A DNA stretch of 64,000 nt, taken from Pseudomonadota bacterium (GTDB lineage: Bacteria; Pseudomonadota; Gammaproteobacteria; Steroidobacterales; Steroidobacteraceae). Every line of letters starts with the position of its first letter. The first letter of the stretch is position 1. A model generated the notes under the pieces. The model had not been told where the DNA came from, ran no database searches, and was given only the letters and a program-made list of their open reading frames with translations. Below, one piece after another: positions 47,113 to 56,011 of this stretch. Location of the stretch: contig JAEYXD010000176.1 in assembly GCA_023428645.1 (NCBI GenBank), positions 1 to 64,000 of the forward strand, written 5' to 3'. A program made the position numbers and the translations under genes.

Positions 47113-49140
47113 TCACGTGAGCAGCTGCCAGCCCGGGTCCGGTCGGAAGCGCTCACCGTAGCGCTGCTCGAGCTCCTTGAGGCGGCCAATTACGACGTCG
47201 ATTCCGCGGTTTCGCGCATATTGCAGTGGACCGCCGCGAAAGGGTGCGAAGCCCGCACCAAAGATCACACCTGCGTCGATGAGATCGGCATCTTCGACGA
47301 CCTGCTCGCGCAGCACTGCCACCGCCTCGTTCACCAGCGACAGAATCAATCGATCCTGCAAGTCGGCCGGCGGTTCGTGCGTCGTCAGCGCGGGCTTCTG
47401 CGGCTTGCCATCCTTCCATTCATAAAAGCCACTGCCGGCCTTCTTGCCGAGCTTCTTCTGGTCGACGAGCTGCACGAGCGTCTTGGGCGCGGCGATCTCG
47501 CTGGAGAAGACTTTGCCGACGCTCATGACCACATCGAGGCCCACGACATCGGCGAGTTCGATCGGCCCCATCGGCATGCCAAAGCTTTCGGCGGCTTCGT
47601 CGATCAACGGCAGCGGCGTGCCTTCTTCCATCGCACGCACGGCTTCGCTCAAGTAGGGCATCAGCACGCGATTGACGAGGAAACCGGGCGCGCTGCGACA
47701 GGGGATCGCGAGCTTGTCGATCTGTCGCGAGAATGCCAGGCCCTGCCGGATGCAATCGGCATTTGCGACCTGGGACCGGATGACTTCGACCAGCGGCATG
47801 CGCGCGACCGGATTGAAGAAATGCAGGCCGATGAGGCGCGAGGGTTGCGACAACTGTTCCGCCAGTTGTTCGAGCACGATGCTCGAGGTGTTCGTCGCCA
47901 GCAGCGCGCCAGGCTTCATCCGCGGCTCGAGGCGCGCGTAGAGCTCTCGCTTCGCCTCGAGGTTCTCGAAGATCGCCTCGATGACGACATCGGCCTCCGG
48001 CACGCCGGCGCCCTCGACGTCCGCCTTGAGGCGAGCCATCGTTGCGTCGCGGCGCGCGGGATCTGGATACCGTTTCTCGAAGAAGGCACGCGCCCGCTCG
48101 AGTGCCGGCGCGACGTACTTCATGTCGCGATCTTGCAGCGTCACCGTGAGCCCACGAACGGCACACCACGCGGCGATATCTCCGCCCATCACGCCGGCGC
48201 CGACGACATGCACGTGCTTCGCGGGCGCCTCCGTGAACTTGGCCGCCGCCTTCAAGCGCTCCTGCAGGAAGAACACGCGCACCAGATTGCGCGACGTCGC
48301 CGTGCACAACAGCTCCGACATCGACTTCGCTTCCGCTTCGTACGCTTCGGGACCCGTCGCGCCGAAGCGCTTCCACAGGTCGATGAGCGCGTAGGGAGCA
48401 GGGTAGTGATCGGCCCGCGCACGCTTCGCCACTTGGGCTCGCATTTGGTTCGCCAGGACTGGGCGCACGAGCGACGAGTTCAGCAAACGGTCCTTGAGCG
48501 TCATCGAGCGCGCGGGCGGCGGATCGAGCGCGATCTCCTTTGCCGCCGAGCGCAGCGAGCCGGGCGGAACGACGCGATCGACCAAGCGCAGTTCGAGAGC
48601 CTTGCGCGGGCGGATCGAACGGCCGGTGAGCATCAAATCCATCGCAGCGATCGGTCCGGCGAGCTGCACGGCGCGAACCGTGCCGCCCAAGCCCGGATGC
48701 ACGCCGAGCTGCACTTCGGGGAAGCCGAGCGTGATCGAGGTGTCGTCCGCGACGACCCGATAGCGACACGCCAGCGCAACCTCGAGACCGCCGCCGAGCG
48801 CGAAACCGTTGATCGCGGCGACCGTCGGGCAGGGGAGCCGCGCGAGGCGCTCGAGAACCTGCTGGCCCGAGCGAATCATCTCGAACGCTTGCTCGGGGGA
48901 CTGCAGACCGACGAACTCCTTGATATCCGCACCGGCGATGAACCCGCCCTGCTTGCCGGACGCGACAACGACGGCCTTCGGGGGCGACGCCGCGAGCGAC
49001 GCAAGTTTCGCGTCGAGCTCCTCCATGACGGCACGCGACAGACTGTTCGCGGATGCGTCCGTGCGATCGAGGGTCAACCAGGCGACGCCGTCCTGGTCGC
49101 GTTCGACAGTCCAATGCGAGGTGGCGCTGGCGGCTGACAC
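47113..49140 (-). CDS. Fatty acid oxidation complex alpha-type protein (enoyl-CoA hydratase / 3-hydroxyacyl-CoA dehydrogenase)
   Basis: A 675-residue bifunctional enzyme. The N-terminal crotonase domain has GGFIAGADIKEF and NGFALGGGLEVALACRYRV. The dehydrogenase domain begins near residue 305 with VHVVGAGVMGGDIAAW, followed by ATNTSSIVLEQLA, HFFNPVARMPLVEVI and a C-terminal helical domain with GAGFAPFRGGPL. It resembles FadJ/FadB and would hydrate enoyl-CoA then oxidise 3-hydroxyacyl-CoA. The thiolase partner is not adjacent. The start is GTG 49140 with GGAG 6 nt upstream. Confidence 0.92.
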   Translation of the reverse strand: MSAASATSHWTVERDQDGVAWLTLDRTDASANSLSRAVMEELDAKLASLAASPPKAVVVASGKQGGFIAGADIKEFVGLQSPEQAFEMIRSGQQVLERLARLPCPTVAAINGFALGGGLEVALACRYRVVADDTSITLGFPEVQLGVHPGLGGTVRAVQLAGPIAAMDLMLTGRSIRPRKALELRLVDRVVPPGSLRSAAKEIALDPPPARSMTLKDRLLNSSLVRPVLANQMRAQVAKRARADHYPAPYALIDLWKRFGATGPEAYEAEAKSMSELLCTATSRNLVRVFFLQERLKAAAKFTEAPAKHVHVVGAGVMGGDIAAWCAVRGLTVTLQDRDMKYVAPALERARAFFEKRYPDPARRDATMARLKADVEGAGVPEADVVIEAIFENLEAKRELYARLEPRMKPGALLATNTSSIVLEQLAEQLSQPSRLIGLHFFNPVARMPLVEVIRSQVANADCIRQGLAFSRQIDKLAIPCRSAPGFLVNRVLMPYLSEAVRAMEEGTPLPLIDEAAESFGMPMGPIELADVVGLDVVMSVGKVFSSEIAAPKTLVQLVDQKKLGKKAGSGFYEWKDGKPQKPALTTHEPPADLQDRLILSLVNEAVAVLREQVVEDADLIDAGVIFGAGFAPFRGGPLQYARNRGIDVVIGRLKELEQRYGERFRPDPGWQLLT

Positions 49141-49171
49141 GGACGGCTCCTATGTGATTGCTGGATGAGGG

Positions 49172-49912
49172 TTAGGCGCGACGCACGTTGAAATCGCAGA
49201 TGAGCGGCCGGTGATCCGAGAAGCGCACGTCGGGCACGTCGAATTGCGTGATCTCGATGCCGTTCGAATACAAGACGAAATCGAGCTCCTTGCGCGGGTT
49301 GCGAGCGGGGTAGGAGGGCAGGCCGAGACGATTGGCACTCTTCAACCCGGACGCTTCCATGAACAAATAGATCTCGTGATCGCCCCAGAACGTATTGAAG
49401 TCCCCTGCCACGATCACCGGTTTGCTCGCGCGCTTCACGAGCTCATGAAGGTGTCGCAACTGATCGTGGCGGTGGCGGAACTTGAGCGACAGGTGCACCA
49501 GGAAGATCGCGACCTCTTCGAGCTCCAGCTCGATGATGAGCCGCTTGATGCCCGTCTCGAAATAATGAAAACGCTCGCCTTCGACGCGCGGTGCGGCGAG
49601 GAAGGCGTTGCCTTGTTTACGCACGATCGGCAGTAGATTGTTTAACGACGCCTCGCCGTACTTGCACTGGTACGTTGAATAGTGGCCGAGCGAGTCTGCA
49701 ATCTGCTTCGCCTGGTTCACGAGGCCGGAGCGCACCGAGCCGGTGTCGATTTCGATGAGGCCGACCAGGTCCGGATCGAGACTCTTCAGGTATTGCGTGA
49801 TGCGATCGAGGACCCGGGGATTACTGCGCAGATATCCGGCGCCGGGCACGGGTAAGTGAAACGCGGGGCCCGTACCTGTCGCGTAACGGATGTTATAGAG
49901 AACGAATCGCAT
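49172..49912 (-). CDS. Endonuclease/exonuclease/phosphatase family protein
   Basis: A 246-residue EEP-fold enzyme. Motifs in order are LYNIRYATG (start of the fold), GLIEIDTGS (metal-binding Glu), LVHLSLKFRHRHDQ, VIVAGDFNTFWGDHE (Asp and Asn) and the C-terminal FSDHRPLICDF (catalytic His). It hydrolyses phosphodiester or phosphate-ester bonds; DNA, lipids and phosphoinositides are all substrates within this fold. No signal peptide is visible, so it is cytoplasmic. It is a single gene on the minus strand before a mixed accessory region. Confidence 0.88.
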   Translation of the reverse strand: MRFVLYNIRYATGTGPAFHLPVPGAGYLRSNPRVLDRITQYLKSLDPDLVGLIEIDTGSVRSGLVNQAKQIADSLGHYSTYQCKYGEASLNNLLPIVRKQGNAFLAAPRVEGERFHYFETGIKRLIIELELEEVAIFLVHLSLKFRHRHDQLRHLHELVKRASKPVIVAGDFNTFWGDHEIYLFMEASGLKSANRLGLPSYPARNPRKELDFVLYSNGIEITQFDVPDVRFSDHRPLICDFNVRRA

Positions 49913-50082
49913 CGTTGGGAGCAGTCGTCTCGCGCAGGGGGCACGCTTTCTGGTGGCAGCGCGCCATTCTATAGGAGCCGACTGCGCCTGCCGAATGGAG
50001 AAATGCCTGAAATCGGCCGATCTCCATTAGAATTCGGGCGCAGCGAACACCCGGCCGTCGAACCGGGAGACAGGAGAAGAAT

Positions 50083-50538
50083 GTGGCAATTTCTCAGCAG
50101 AACCCGGTCCGAGTCTTCGTTGCGCATGCGTTCGAGCGCAGCGTTGACTATGTTCGAGTGTTCGAATATCTCGAGAGCTCGCACAATTTTTACTACCGCA
50201 ACTGCAGCGATCCGGACCGGCCGCTCGCCGACCCGGACAAGATGAAAGAAGAGCTACGACGACAGATCAACTTGGCGGAGATCACGATCGTTCCCGCGTC
50301 GTTGTATCAACCTCATCGAGAGACGATCGACTTCATCCTGAATTGCTCGCGCGGGCTGGACAAGCCCGTGATCGTGCTGGAGCACTTCGGTGTGAAAGAG
50401 AAGATCCCGGTGCAGCTGGAGGCGCTCAGCGACGCGATCGTGGAATGGAACGAGCGCTCGATCGCGGACGCGATTCGGCGGGAAGCGCGCCATGAAGATA
50501 CGTCCCGGTGGGACGTCGTCGAGTTCAAGCTCGACTGA
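50083..50538 (+). CDS. TIR-like domain protein (ThsB/MTH538 type)
   Basis: A 151-residue single-domain protein. The N-terminal strand RVFVAHAFERSVDYVRVFEYL, the acidic middle, and the late KPVIVLEHFG and AIVEWNERSIADAIR match the TIR-like fold described for DUF1863/MTH538 and Thoeris ThsB proteins. Such domains can hydrolyse NAD or make a cyclic signal in phage defence. A Glu in HRETIDFIL may be the catalytic acid. The start is GTG 50083 with GGAG 7 nt upstream. No ThsA-like or other effector is next to it, so a defence role is inference. Confidence 0.7.
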   Translation: MAISQQNPVRVFVAHAFERSVDYVRVFEYLESSHNFYYRNCSDPDRPLADPDKMKEELRRQINLAEITIVPASLYQPHRETIDFILNCSRGLDKPVIVLEHFGVKEKIPVQLEALSDAIVEWNERSIADAIRREARHEDTSRWDVVEFKLD

Positions 50539-50544
50539 CTTGGC

Positions 50545-50886
50545 TCAATCGTCGCCGGAATTGACTGCCCGGAGCTTGGGCCGCTGCTGGCCTTGCAGCC
50601 GCGCGATGACGCCGAGCATGTTGACGATGCGAACCGCGAAACGTCCTGCTTCGATGTCGGACATTTTTCGTACCGTAGCCTGCAGCGGGGTTTCGCCCCG
50701 CAGGGGCCGTACCCGGCAGAGCGAGGTCGACAACGTCGAAAACTCGTCGCGAATTTCCTTGGGAAGCTCGTCCTCGTCGAGGCCTTCGAGGTGCTGCCGG
50801 TAGGCCTCGGCAAGGCGGTGCTTGATCGGTCCGGCGGACGCCAGGACGAGAGTGGCGGCGAAAAAATGTTCCCAAGCACTATTCAT
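50545..50886 (-). CDS. Small helical protein of unknown function
   Basis: A 113-residue protein that I do not recognise. It has an alpha-helical look, with SAWEHFFAATLVLASAGPIKHRLAEAYRQHL at the start (mostly helix-forming), LPKEIRDEFSTL in the middle and FAVRIVNMLGVIARLQG near the end. ATG 50886 has AGGGG 8 nt upstream. It is convergent with the TIR-like gene, with only a 6-bp gap, which does not show a functional link. Real coding is supported by the start signal and by an amino acid composition that looks protein-like. Confidence 0.6.
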   Translation of the reverse strand: MNSAWEHFFAATLVLASAGPIKHRLAEAYRQHLEGLDEDELPKEIRDEFSTLSTSLCRVRPLRGETPLQATVRKMSDIEAGRFAVRIVNMLGVIARLQGQQRPKLRAVNSGDD

Positions 50887-51068
50887 GCCGATACCCCTAA
50901 ACACGGAAAAACCGCCTGCGGTTGGGTCTTCGAGCGACGCCAACAGCACCAGTGCGGTGAACGAAGCTGAGAATTTACTTGAAGTGCGACTGGCAGCTTT
51001 TCTGCTGGCTGCTCAAGCGACTACAGCCGGAATATACACCCGCAAGTCGCATATGCAACCCGGAAGGT

Positions 51069-51420
51069 TTAGGCCGTAGAGACTCTTCGCTGCAATGCCC
51101 GCCGCGTGGTCGGATTGCGCAACCAGCGTGCCCCGATCGGAGTCGCGCGGCGATCGTTGCGCCAGCGGCGGAAGGTTTTCGGTGGCACCGGCCGATTCGC
51201 CCATGGGACAACGGGCTTCCTTCGACACGCAGTCGGATTCGCGCGTCGATCGGTGCGCCAGCGCCGGAAGGTCTCCGGTGACACCAGGCAGAAGCGCGCC
51301 GCATCCTCGAGCGGCATCCGGCACACTGCAGCGCGCGCAGCGTGGTCGGATTGCCCGAGAAACCCTCGTGCAGTAGGTACTCGATTTCGCCCATGGCTCA
51401 ACGGCTTCCTCTCGGAAACC
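51069..51420 (-). pseudogene. Decayed, internally repeated locus, possibly a phage-type helix-turn-helix gene
   Basis: Two 51-bp segments (51139-51189 and 51235-51285) are identical at 44 of 51 positions. Two copies of CGTGGTCGGATTGC lie at 51105 and 51341. A GATTCGCCCATGG block occurs at 51194-51220 and 51383-51409. On the minus strand the repeats read SPETFRRWRTDRRANPTA and PPKTFRRWRNDRRATPIG, like the helix-turn-helix segment of small phage-type DNA-binding proteins. The shared blocks switch frame and order, so an intact gene is unlikely. The family match is from memory and weak. Confidence 0.4.
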
Positions 51421-51437
51421 GCCTCCATTGGACAGCG

Positions 51438-51453
51438 CATAATGTATATTATG
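51438..51453. promoter_or_regulatory. AT-rich palindromic site
   Basis: CATAAT (51438-51443) and ATTATG (51448-51453) form a perfect 6-4-6 inverted repeat in otherwise GC-rich DNA. It lies just upstream of the decayed repeat locus when read on the minus strand. It may be a repressor operator or overlap a promoter of that locus. Confidence 0.4.
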
Positions 51454-51734
51454 GTAACACCCGCATGAGGCCTGCCCAGGCCCATGGTCGATGTCGAGCC
51501 AACAATTCCTGCACGGCCCTCATTCTCGCGTCATCAGCAGCGCGCTTTCTAAGGGTCAGCCTTGATGCACTTTTGCGAAGGCGCATGGATCGTGATCCGG
51601 TTGGCGCCTGCAGTGGCGCGACTTCCCGCAGCGGCAGCGTCGATACCCCCCGACGCAAAACGTGACACACCTCGCGCACGAATAGCCTGAGTCACCGGTA
51701 GCCTGTTCGGTGATTTTTCACATGGAGATTCGCT
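51454..51734. other. Intergenic stretch before the small lipoprotein gene
   Basis: No gene with convincing start signals or protein-like composition is visible here. The short frames on both strands have Arg/Ala-rich compositions typical of antisense noise in GC-rich DNA. No hairpin-T-run terminator was seen. Confidence 0.4.
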
Positions 51735-52001
51735 ATGCGACTAGTGGGAATATCGATCGCGGCACTCGCGCTGAGCGCGTGCGCAGACACGATCCCGCTC
51801 ATGCGCGGCCAGGAGACACCCGAGCAAACGGCCGCACGGCGCGAACGAGAGCGCGAGCGTCAAACCACCGAGCGCTTCGCGGTTTGCATGGATCGGCTCG
51901 TCGGCCGCACCGGTGTCTTCGTCGCGCCCGAAGCAAAACGAAAAGCGGCCGAGACGTGCAACGAAGTTGCGAAGGCAACGCCCGTTTCGACGACGCAATA
52001 G
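51735..52001 (+). CDS. Small putative lipoprotein
   Basis: An 88-residue protein with a lipoprotein signal peptide: MRLVGISIAALALSAC, lipobox LSAC, with the modified Cys at residue 16. The mature part is short and charged, with a helical RRERERERQTTERF stretch and two further Cys in AVCMDRLVG and AETCNEVAK that could form a disulfide. It would be anchored to a membrane facing the periplasm. It stands alone. The function is unknown. Confidence 0.75.
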   Translation: MRLVGISIAALALSACADTIPLMRGQETPEQTAARRERERERQTTERFAVCMDRLVGRTGVFVAPEAKRKAAETCNEVAKATPVSTTQ

Positions 52002-52331
52002 GCGACGATGCCGCCGCCCGCCCGTGCGTCAACAACACGAGCAGCTCCCACCCCTTTACCAAAGTCTCCGCCAAGTTGGAGTTAAGCTGCCGAGGCTCCG
52101 AAGTTCCTCATTCGACCAGCCGATTGAGTCTTTTCGGAGTTGAGATGCGGGTCACAGCTGGGCGGTGTGCGATTCAATCGATTCGCAGCGACCCAATCGA
52201 GCGCATAGGGCGGGTAATCATCTGCTCCGTGCTCGGCAGAATGACCGCGATCTCCGCGCCGTCGTGGCCACAGGGCGACTGGCGATGACCGTCGTCTTGG
52301 ACAAAGCTGCGGCGGTGCCTATCCTTGCCGC
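52002..52331. other. Non-coding stretch, nothing recognised
   Basis: This 330-bp gap between the lipoprotein and thioesterase genes contains no convincing reading frame, hairpin with T-run, or clear promoter pair. Confidence 0.4.
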
Positions 52332-52751
52332 ATGAGCGAACTCTCACTTCAGCAAGCTCGCGAGGTGCTGATGGCACAGCCATTCAGCAGGCTTCTCGAG
52401 GTCGAGCTCATCGCCTTCTCGCGCGATCACGTCGAGCTGCGCGTGCCGATCACGCCTCAACTGAAGCAGCAACACGGCTTCGTCCATGGCGGCGTTCTTG
52501 CCTACGCAGCCGACAACGCACTGACCTTCGCCGGCGGCGCCGCGCTCGGCCCCGCGGTCGTCACCGCCGAATTCAAGATCAACTACCTGCGCCCGGCCAA
52601 CGGGGAAATGGTCCTCGCGCGGGCTGGCGTCGTCCATGCAGGAAGGAATCAGGCCGTCTGCCGCTGCGAAGTTTTCTCGGTCTCACTTGGGCAGGAGTCG
52701 CTTTGTGCAATTGCGCAAGGCACGATCGCAACGCTCGGCCGGCCGCAGTAA
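52332..52751 (+). CDS. PaaI-type hotdog thioesterase
   Basis: A 139-residue hotdog-fold protein. HGFVHGGVLAYAADNALTFAGG carries the HGG motif and the catalytic Asp of the PaaI/YigI group. AEFKINYLRPA and CRCEVF are also typical. It hydrolyses acyl- or aryl-CoA thioesters, usually as a tetramer. It stands alone with 78 bp of non-coding DNA after it. The substrate is unknown. Confidence 0.88.
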   Translation: MSELSLQQAREVLMAQPFSRLLEVELIAFSRDHVELRVPITPQLKQQHGFVHGGVLAYAADNALTFAGGAALGPAVVTAEFKINYLRPANGEMVLARAGVVHAGRNQAVCRCEVFSVSLGQESLCAIAQGTIATLGRPQ

Positions 52752-52916
52752 AGCCGGCGCGATTCGCCAATGGCGAAGCATTGCTCGAGCGAACGATGCC
52801 GACCGCATACGACCGGCTCGTGATCGACTATGCGAGCCGCAATCACGGAGCGCTTGCACAAGTCGCAGTCACGGGGCGACTTGCCGTGTCCAGCCAACAT
52901 TATCGAGGGAATGACA

Positions 52917-53549
52917 ATGATTTCGAATCGACGAGAGTTCGTGAACGGCAGCCTCGCGGCCCTTCTGTACGGCACGGCGGGCTCCTCCTTGTCGGCGGAG
53001 CGAGCATTGCTCGAGGAGATGCGCTGGCTCAATCCCCCCGCCTCCGCGCAGATCCGCGATGGCCGCCTCACGGTGCAAAGTGCCGGCAAGACCGACTTCT
53101 GGCGCAAGACCTTCTACGGCTACATCACCGACAACGGTCACTTCCTGCATCTGCCGGTGTCAGGAGAGTTTCGCTTCGAGGCACGCATTCACGGCAAGTA
53201 CGCCTCTCAATACGATCAAGCGGGATTGATGGTGCGCCTGAACGAAACTCAATGGATCAAATGCGGCACCGAGCTCGTCGATGGCAAGCGCAATGCAAGT
53301 GTCGTATTCACACGCGATTTCTCCGATTGGTCCACCCTGCCCGATCTGTCGCAGTCGGCGCCCATCTGGTGGCGTGTGATCCGCGCGAAAGATTCAGTCG
53401 AGACGCACTGCTCGCTCGACGGCCAAACGTTCATGGCCGTACGCCAAGGCTACTTCCCGCCCGAACAGAGGGTGGATGTCGGTCTCATGTGCGCGGCCCC
53501 GGAAGGTGGTGGCTTCGAAGCGGTCTTCGATGCGATCAAGCTCGAATGA
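52917..53549 (+). CDS. DUF1349 domain protein with possible Tat signal
   Basis: A 210-residue protein. The N terminus MISNRREFVNGSLAALLYG resembles a twin-arginine signal (RR at 5-6, hydrophobic stretch after). The rest is the concanavalin-like DUF1349/YesU fold (FYGYITDNGHFLHLPVSGEF, YDQAGLMVRLNETQWIKCGTE, WWRVIRAKDS). DUF1349 proteins are often carbohydrate-related and exported. I chose ATG 52917 because GAGGG lies 6-7 nt upstream; an in-frame ATG at 52911 is too close to it. Confidence 0.8.
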   Translation: MISNRREFVNGSLAALLYGTAGSSLSAERALLEEMRWLNPPASAQIRDGRLTVQSAGKTDFWRKTFYGYITDNGHFLHLPVSGEFRFEARIHGKYASQYDQAGLMVRLNETQWIKCGTELVDGKRNASVVFTRDFSDWSTLPDLSQSAPIWWRVIRAKDSVETHCSLDGQTFMAVRQGYFPPEQRVDVGLMCAAPEGGGFEAVFDAIKLE

Positions 53550-53609
53550 CCGAGGCGCCGCCTGCGACGAACGGTTTACGTGTTGCGTTCAGGAAGGCGC
53601 GCGACCGGT

Positions 53610-54068
53610 TCACACGACGGCTGTGAAACGAATCTCGACCAGTTGTTGAGGGAACGCGAGGCGCGTCGTACCAACTATAGTGCTCGCGCACACCGGCTGA
53701 TCCGATCCATACGCGGCCTTGCGCACCTTGCCAGCGACTTCGAAAGCGGCCTGAAAATCCGTGGCGTAAATGACCTCTTCCACCACGTTATCCAAAGTCG
53801 CCCCGAACTGTGCGAGCACTCGCTTGGCATTCTCATAGCTCGTGCGCATCTGCAGAGCCATATTCGAGCTATCGATGATGTTGCCACTATCATCGACGCC
53901 TGCGGGGCCTACCAGTTGGCCGCTGTCGTCGTGACTCAGCTGTCCCGAGATGTAGATCGTATTGCCCACCTTCACCGCCTGCGCATAGCCGTATGCTTCC
54001 TCCCACGCCACCCCGAGTTGGGCCACCTGCTTCACGATGCGGCTGTCTCTATTCATCACTTTGCTCAT
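53610..54068 (-). CDS. RidA/Rid-family protein
   Basis: A 152-residue YjgF/Rid-fold protein. The motif GNTIYISGQLSHDDSGQL, a central QMRTSYENAKRVLAQFGATLDNVV and the C-terminal QPVCASTIVGTTRLAFPQQLVEI are characteristic. The final segment normally carries an Arg that binds the carboxylate of imine intermediates; here TTRLAFPQ retains an Arg-like residue in a shifted context. True RidA deaminates 2-aminoacrylate, and other subgroups differ. GGAG lies before ATG 54068. Confidence 0.85.
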   Translation of the reverse strand: MSKVMNRDSRIVKQVAQLGVAWEEAYGYAQAVKVGNTIYISGQLSHDDSGQLVGPAGVDDSGNIIDSSNMALQMRTSYENAKRVLAQFGATLDNVVEEVIYATDFQAAFEVAGKVRKAAYGSDQPVCASTIVGTTRLAFPQQLVEIRFTAVV

Positions 54069-54379
54069 TCTTCGCTCCTGACTGCAGTAACAACGAATGC
54101 GAGCTCACGATCCGCGCCCTTCACTGCGAAGCGGACGACCTTTCAGAATGCTCGGCACGAACAGCCTAGAGCCCCCCAGAGTGCGTCGGGATCTGACGCT
54201 GGCGCCGCTGACGTTCGCGGCTGCATGCCCGTGAACCGAAGACCCGAGATTTGATCGAGGTAGAGACGATGCCGGAGAACTTGCGCGTAAGCTTGGATCT
54301 CAGTGCTCCCTTTTAGCGATGTCAATGCGATGACACACCGTGCGCAGATGCTCGCAACTCATCGTTCATGTCGCCGCAC
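54069..54379. other. Non-coding stretch, nothing recognised
   Basis: This 311-bp gap between the RidA-family and amidohydrolase genes shows no convincing gene, repeat or terminator. Confidence 0.4.
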
Positions 54380-55651
54380 TCACGGCTCATGTCCAATCTG
54401 CTGGCGGTAGATGACCTTGCCGCCTCGGATCGTGCAGCGGACATCGGCAAAGCGGCGTACGTCCTGCGCTGGATCCGCCGCGAGCACGACCAGATCGGCA
54501 TCCATGCCGGCATCGACTCGTCCGCGCCGTGCGGCGTCGCCCCACACACGCGCCGGCTCCGTCGTCAGCGATGCGAGGATCTGTCGTGGCGTCATGCCTG
54601 CTCGCTCCATCAGCACGTACTCTTCCGTGGGATCGTAGTCGGTCATATAACCCACGTCCGTGCCGAAAATGACCGAGCCGCCGCCTGCGACGAACGGTTT
54701 GAAATGATCGACCGTCATCGCCACCAGCCGAACGGCGATGTCCTCGGGCACGTTCTCCTTCTTCAATTCGTATTCGAGCAGCTTGAACGTCGGCGCGATC
54801 GCCACCTCGCTGCTCAACAACTGCTGCAGTACGTCCGCGGGCCAAGGAGCCTCTCCGCCAAGCGTCGTATGCACGAGCACATCCGCTTTGGCCGCGAGCG
54901 CATCACGAATGCCCTCGATGTTGGTGGGATGGACCATGACGAGCTTGTTCTCCGCATGCGTTACATCCGCTGCGGCCCGGGCGATGTCGAGCGGCATGCG
55001 CTTGACCGAATGGTCCGCCTGCGGTGTCGCGAGGAACAGCTTGGTGGCATCGGCACCGCGACCGAGGTTATCGAGGACCGCACGGCGCGCCGCGTCCGCC
55101 GACTCGGGAAGTAGCTGAGATTCCAGGAATCGGGCCGGCAGATGCGCGATGTAGATCGGCAGACCGGCCGGCGGAAACACTCCGCTGCCCACGGTGAGAA
55201 TGCGAGGACCCGACACTTCGCCGCTCTGAATGCGACGGCGGATGGTCAGCGTGTTCTCCAGGTCCGAGGCGGTGTCGACCACCGTCGTATAGCCGAAGCG
55301 CGTAAGCATGCTTTCGATCTGCGAGGACAGCGCGCCGGCACTCTTCGTCTGCGCATCGAAGAAGCCGTCGCCCAGGAAGTGCACATGGCTATTCTGGAAT
55401 CCCGCGAGCACGATGCCGTTCTGGCACTCGGAGGGAAGTGCGTCCTGCGCAATGGTGGATCGCTCGCGCGTGCCCACTGCCAATATCTTGTCGCCGCGAA
55501 TGACCACACTCCCCTCGTCCAGCGGCGCGACATCGGGAGCGATGTAGACCTTCGTCGCATTCAAGACGATCGGCTGCTCCGCCGCGGCGAGCTGGGTTGC
55601 GACGCTCGATGAGAGCATCAGGCCGCCCAGAATCCTATGTATGGTTCGCAC
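54380..55651 (-). CDS. Secreted amidohydrolase family protein
   Basis: A 423-residue metal-dependent hydrolase with a signal peptide (MLSSSVATQLAAA region, cleavage near 23). The metal motif HVHFLGDG, the Lys in ATKLFLATP, His residues in VMVHPTN and VLVHTTLGG, and Asp in IFGTDVGY follow the imidazolonepropionase-like/prolidase-like amidohydrolase order. C-terminal ILASLTTEPARVWG and VDAGMDADLVVL are standard. It is likely periplasmic; the substrate is unknown. The start is GTG 55651 with AGGAG 7 nt upstream. Confidence 0.87.
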   Translation of the reverse strand: MRTIHRILGGLMLSSSVATQLAAAEQPIVLNATKVYIAPDVAPLDEGSVVIRGDKILAVGTRERSTIAQDALPSECQNGIVLAGFQNSHVHFLGDGFFDAQTKSAGALSSQIESMLTRFGYTTVVDTASDLENTLTIRRRIQSGEVSGPRILTVGSGVFPPAGLPIYIAHLPARFLESQLLPESADAARRAVLDNLGRGADATKLFLATPQADHSVKRMPLDIARAAADVTHAENKLVMVHPTNIEGIRDALAAKADVLVHTTLGGEAPWPADVLQQLLSSEVAIAPTFKLLEYELKKENVPEDIAVRLVAMTVDHFKPFVAGGGSVIFGTDVGYMTDYDPTEEYVLMERAGMTPRQILASLTTEPARVWGDAARRGRVDAGMDADLVVLAADPAQDVRRFADVRCTIRGGKVIYRQQIGHEP

Positions 55652-56011
55652 CGTTGACTCCTATGCGTTTATGTCCGTGGATGCCGAGAGGTTCTCATCG
55701 TAGCTGTAAATCAGAGAACGGCGGCTCGATGCATCAGGATCGTGGGTTGACTGCGCAATATACTATCCATCAGCGCGGCGCCCTCATCAGGCGTTCGACG
55801 TCCCCGATCCTATCCGAACGGAGGAAGGGAGATGCATTCTCGAGGATCCGAAGGAGGGCCGACCGCGACAGGTCCCCGACACACCGCAGCCGCTCGACGC
55901 CATAGTGCCGTCCTCCTGCCGAAACACTCGACGCCACAGCCAACGTTCGATTGACCTCCAGCGATTGCGGAGTACGCTCGACCTCCCACATTTCCGAACG
56001 AAGGAACTGCG
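55652..56011. other. Intergenic region with a partial duplication of the VOC gene start
   Basis: No gene is recognised in these 360 bp. Sequence around 55811-55840 (TCCGAACGGAGGAAGG, then GATGCA) closely resembles 55991-56020 at the start of the VOC gene (TCCGAACGAAGGAACT, then GATGCA), exactly 180 bp apart. Both contain a ribosome-binding-like site and an ATG. The frame after the upstream ATG (55832) does not match the VOC protein, so this is a degraded copy of the 5' region only. Confidence 0.5.

Noticed and set aside
51069..51420. The repeats as a CRISPR array or tandem-repeat minisatellite
   Set aside because: Only two copies of each block, unequal spacing and shuffled order; no constant short repeat with unique spacers.
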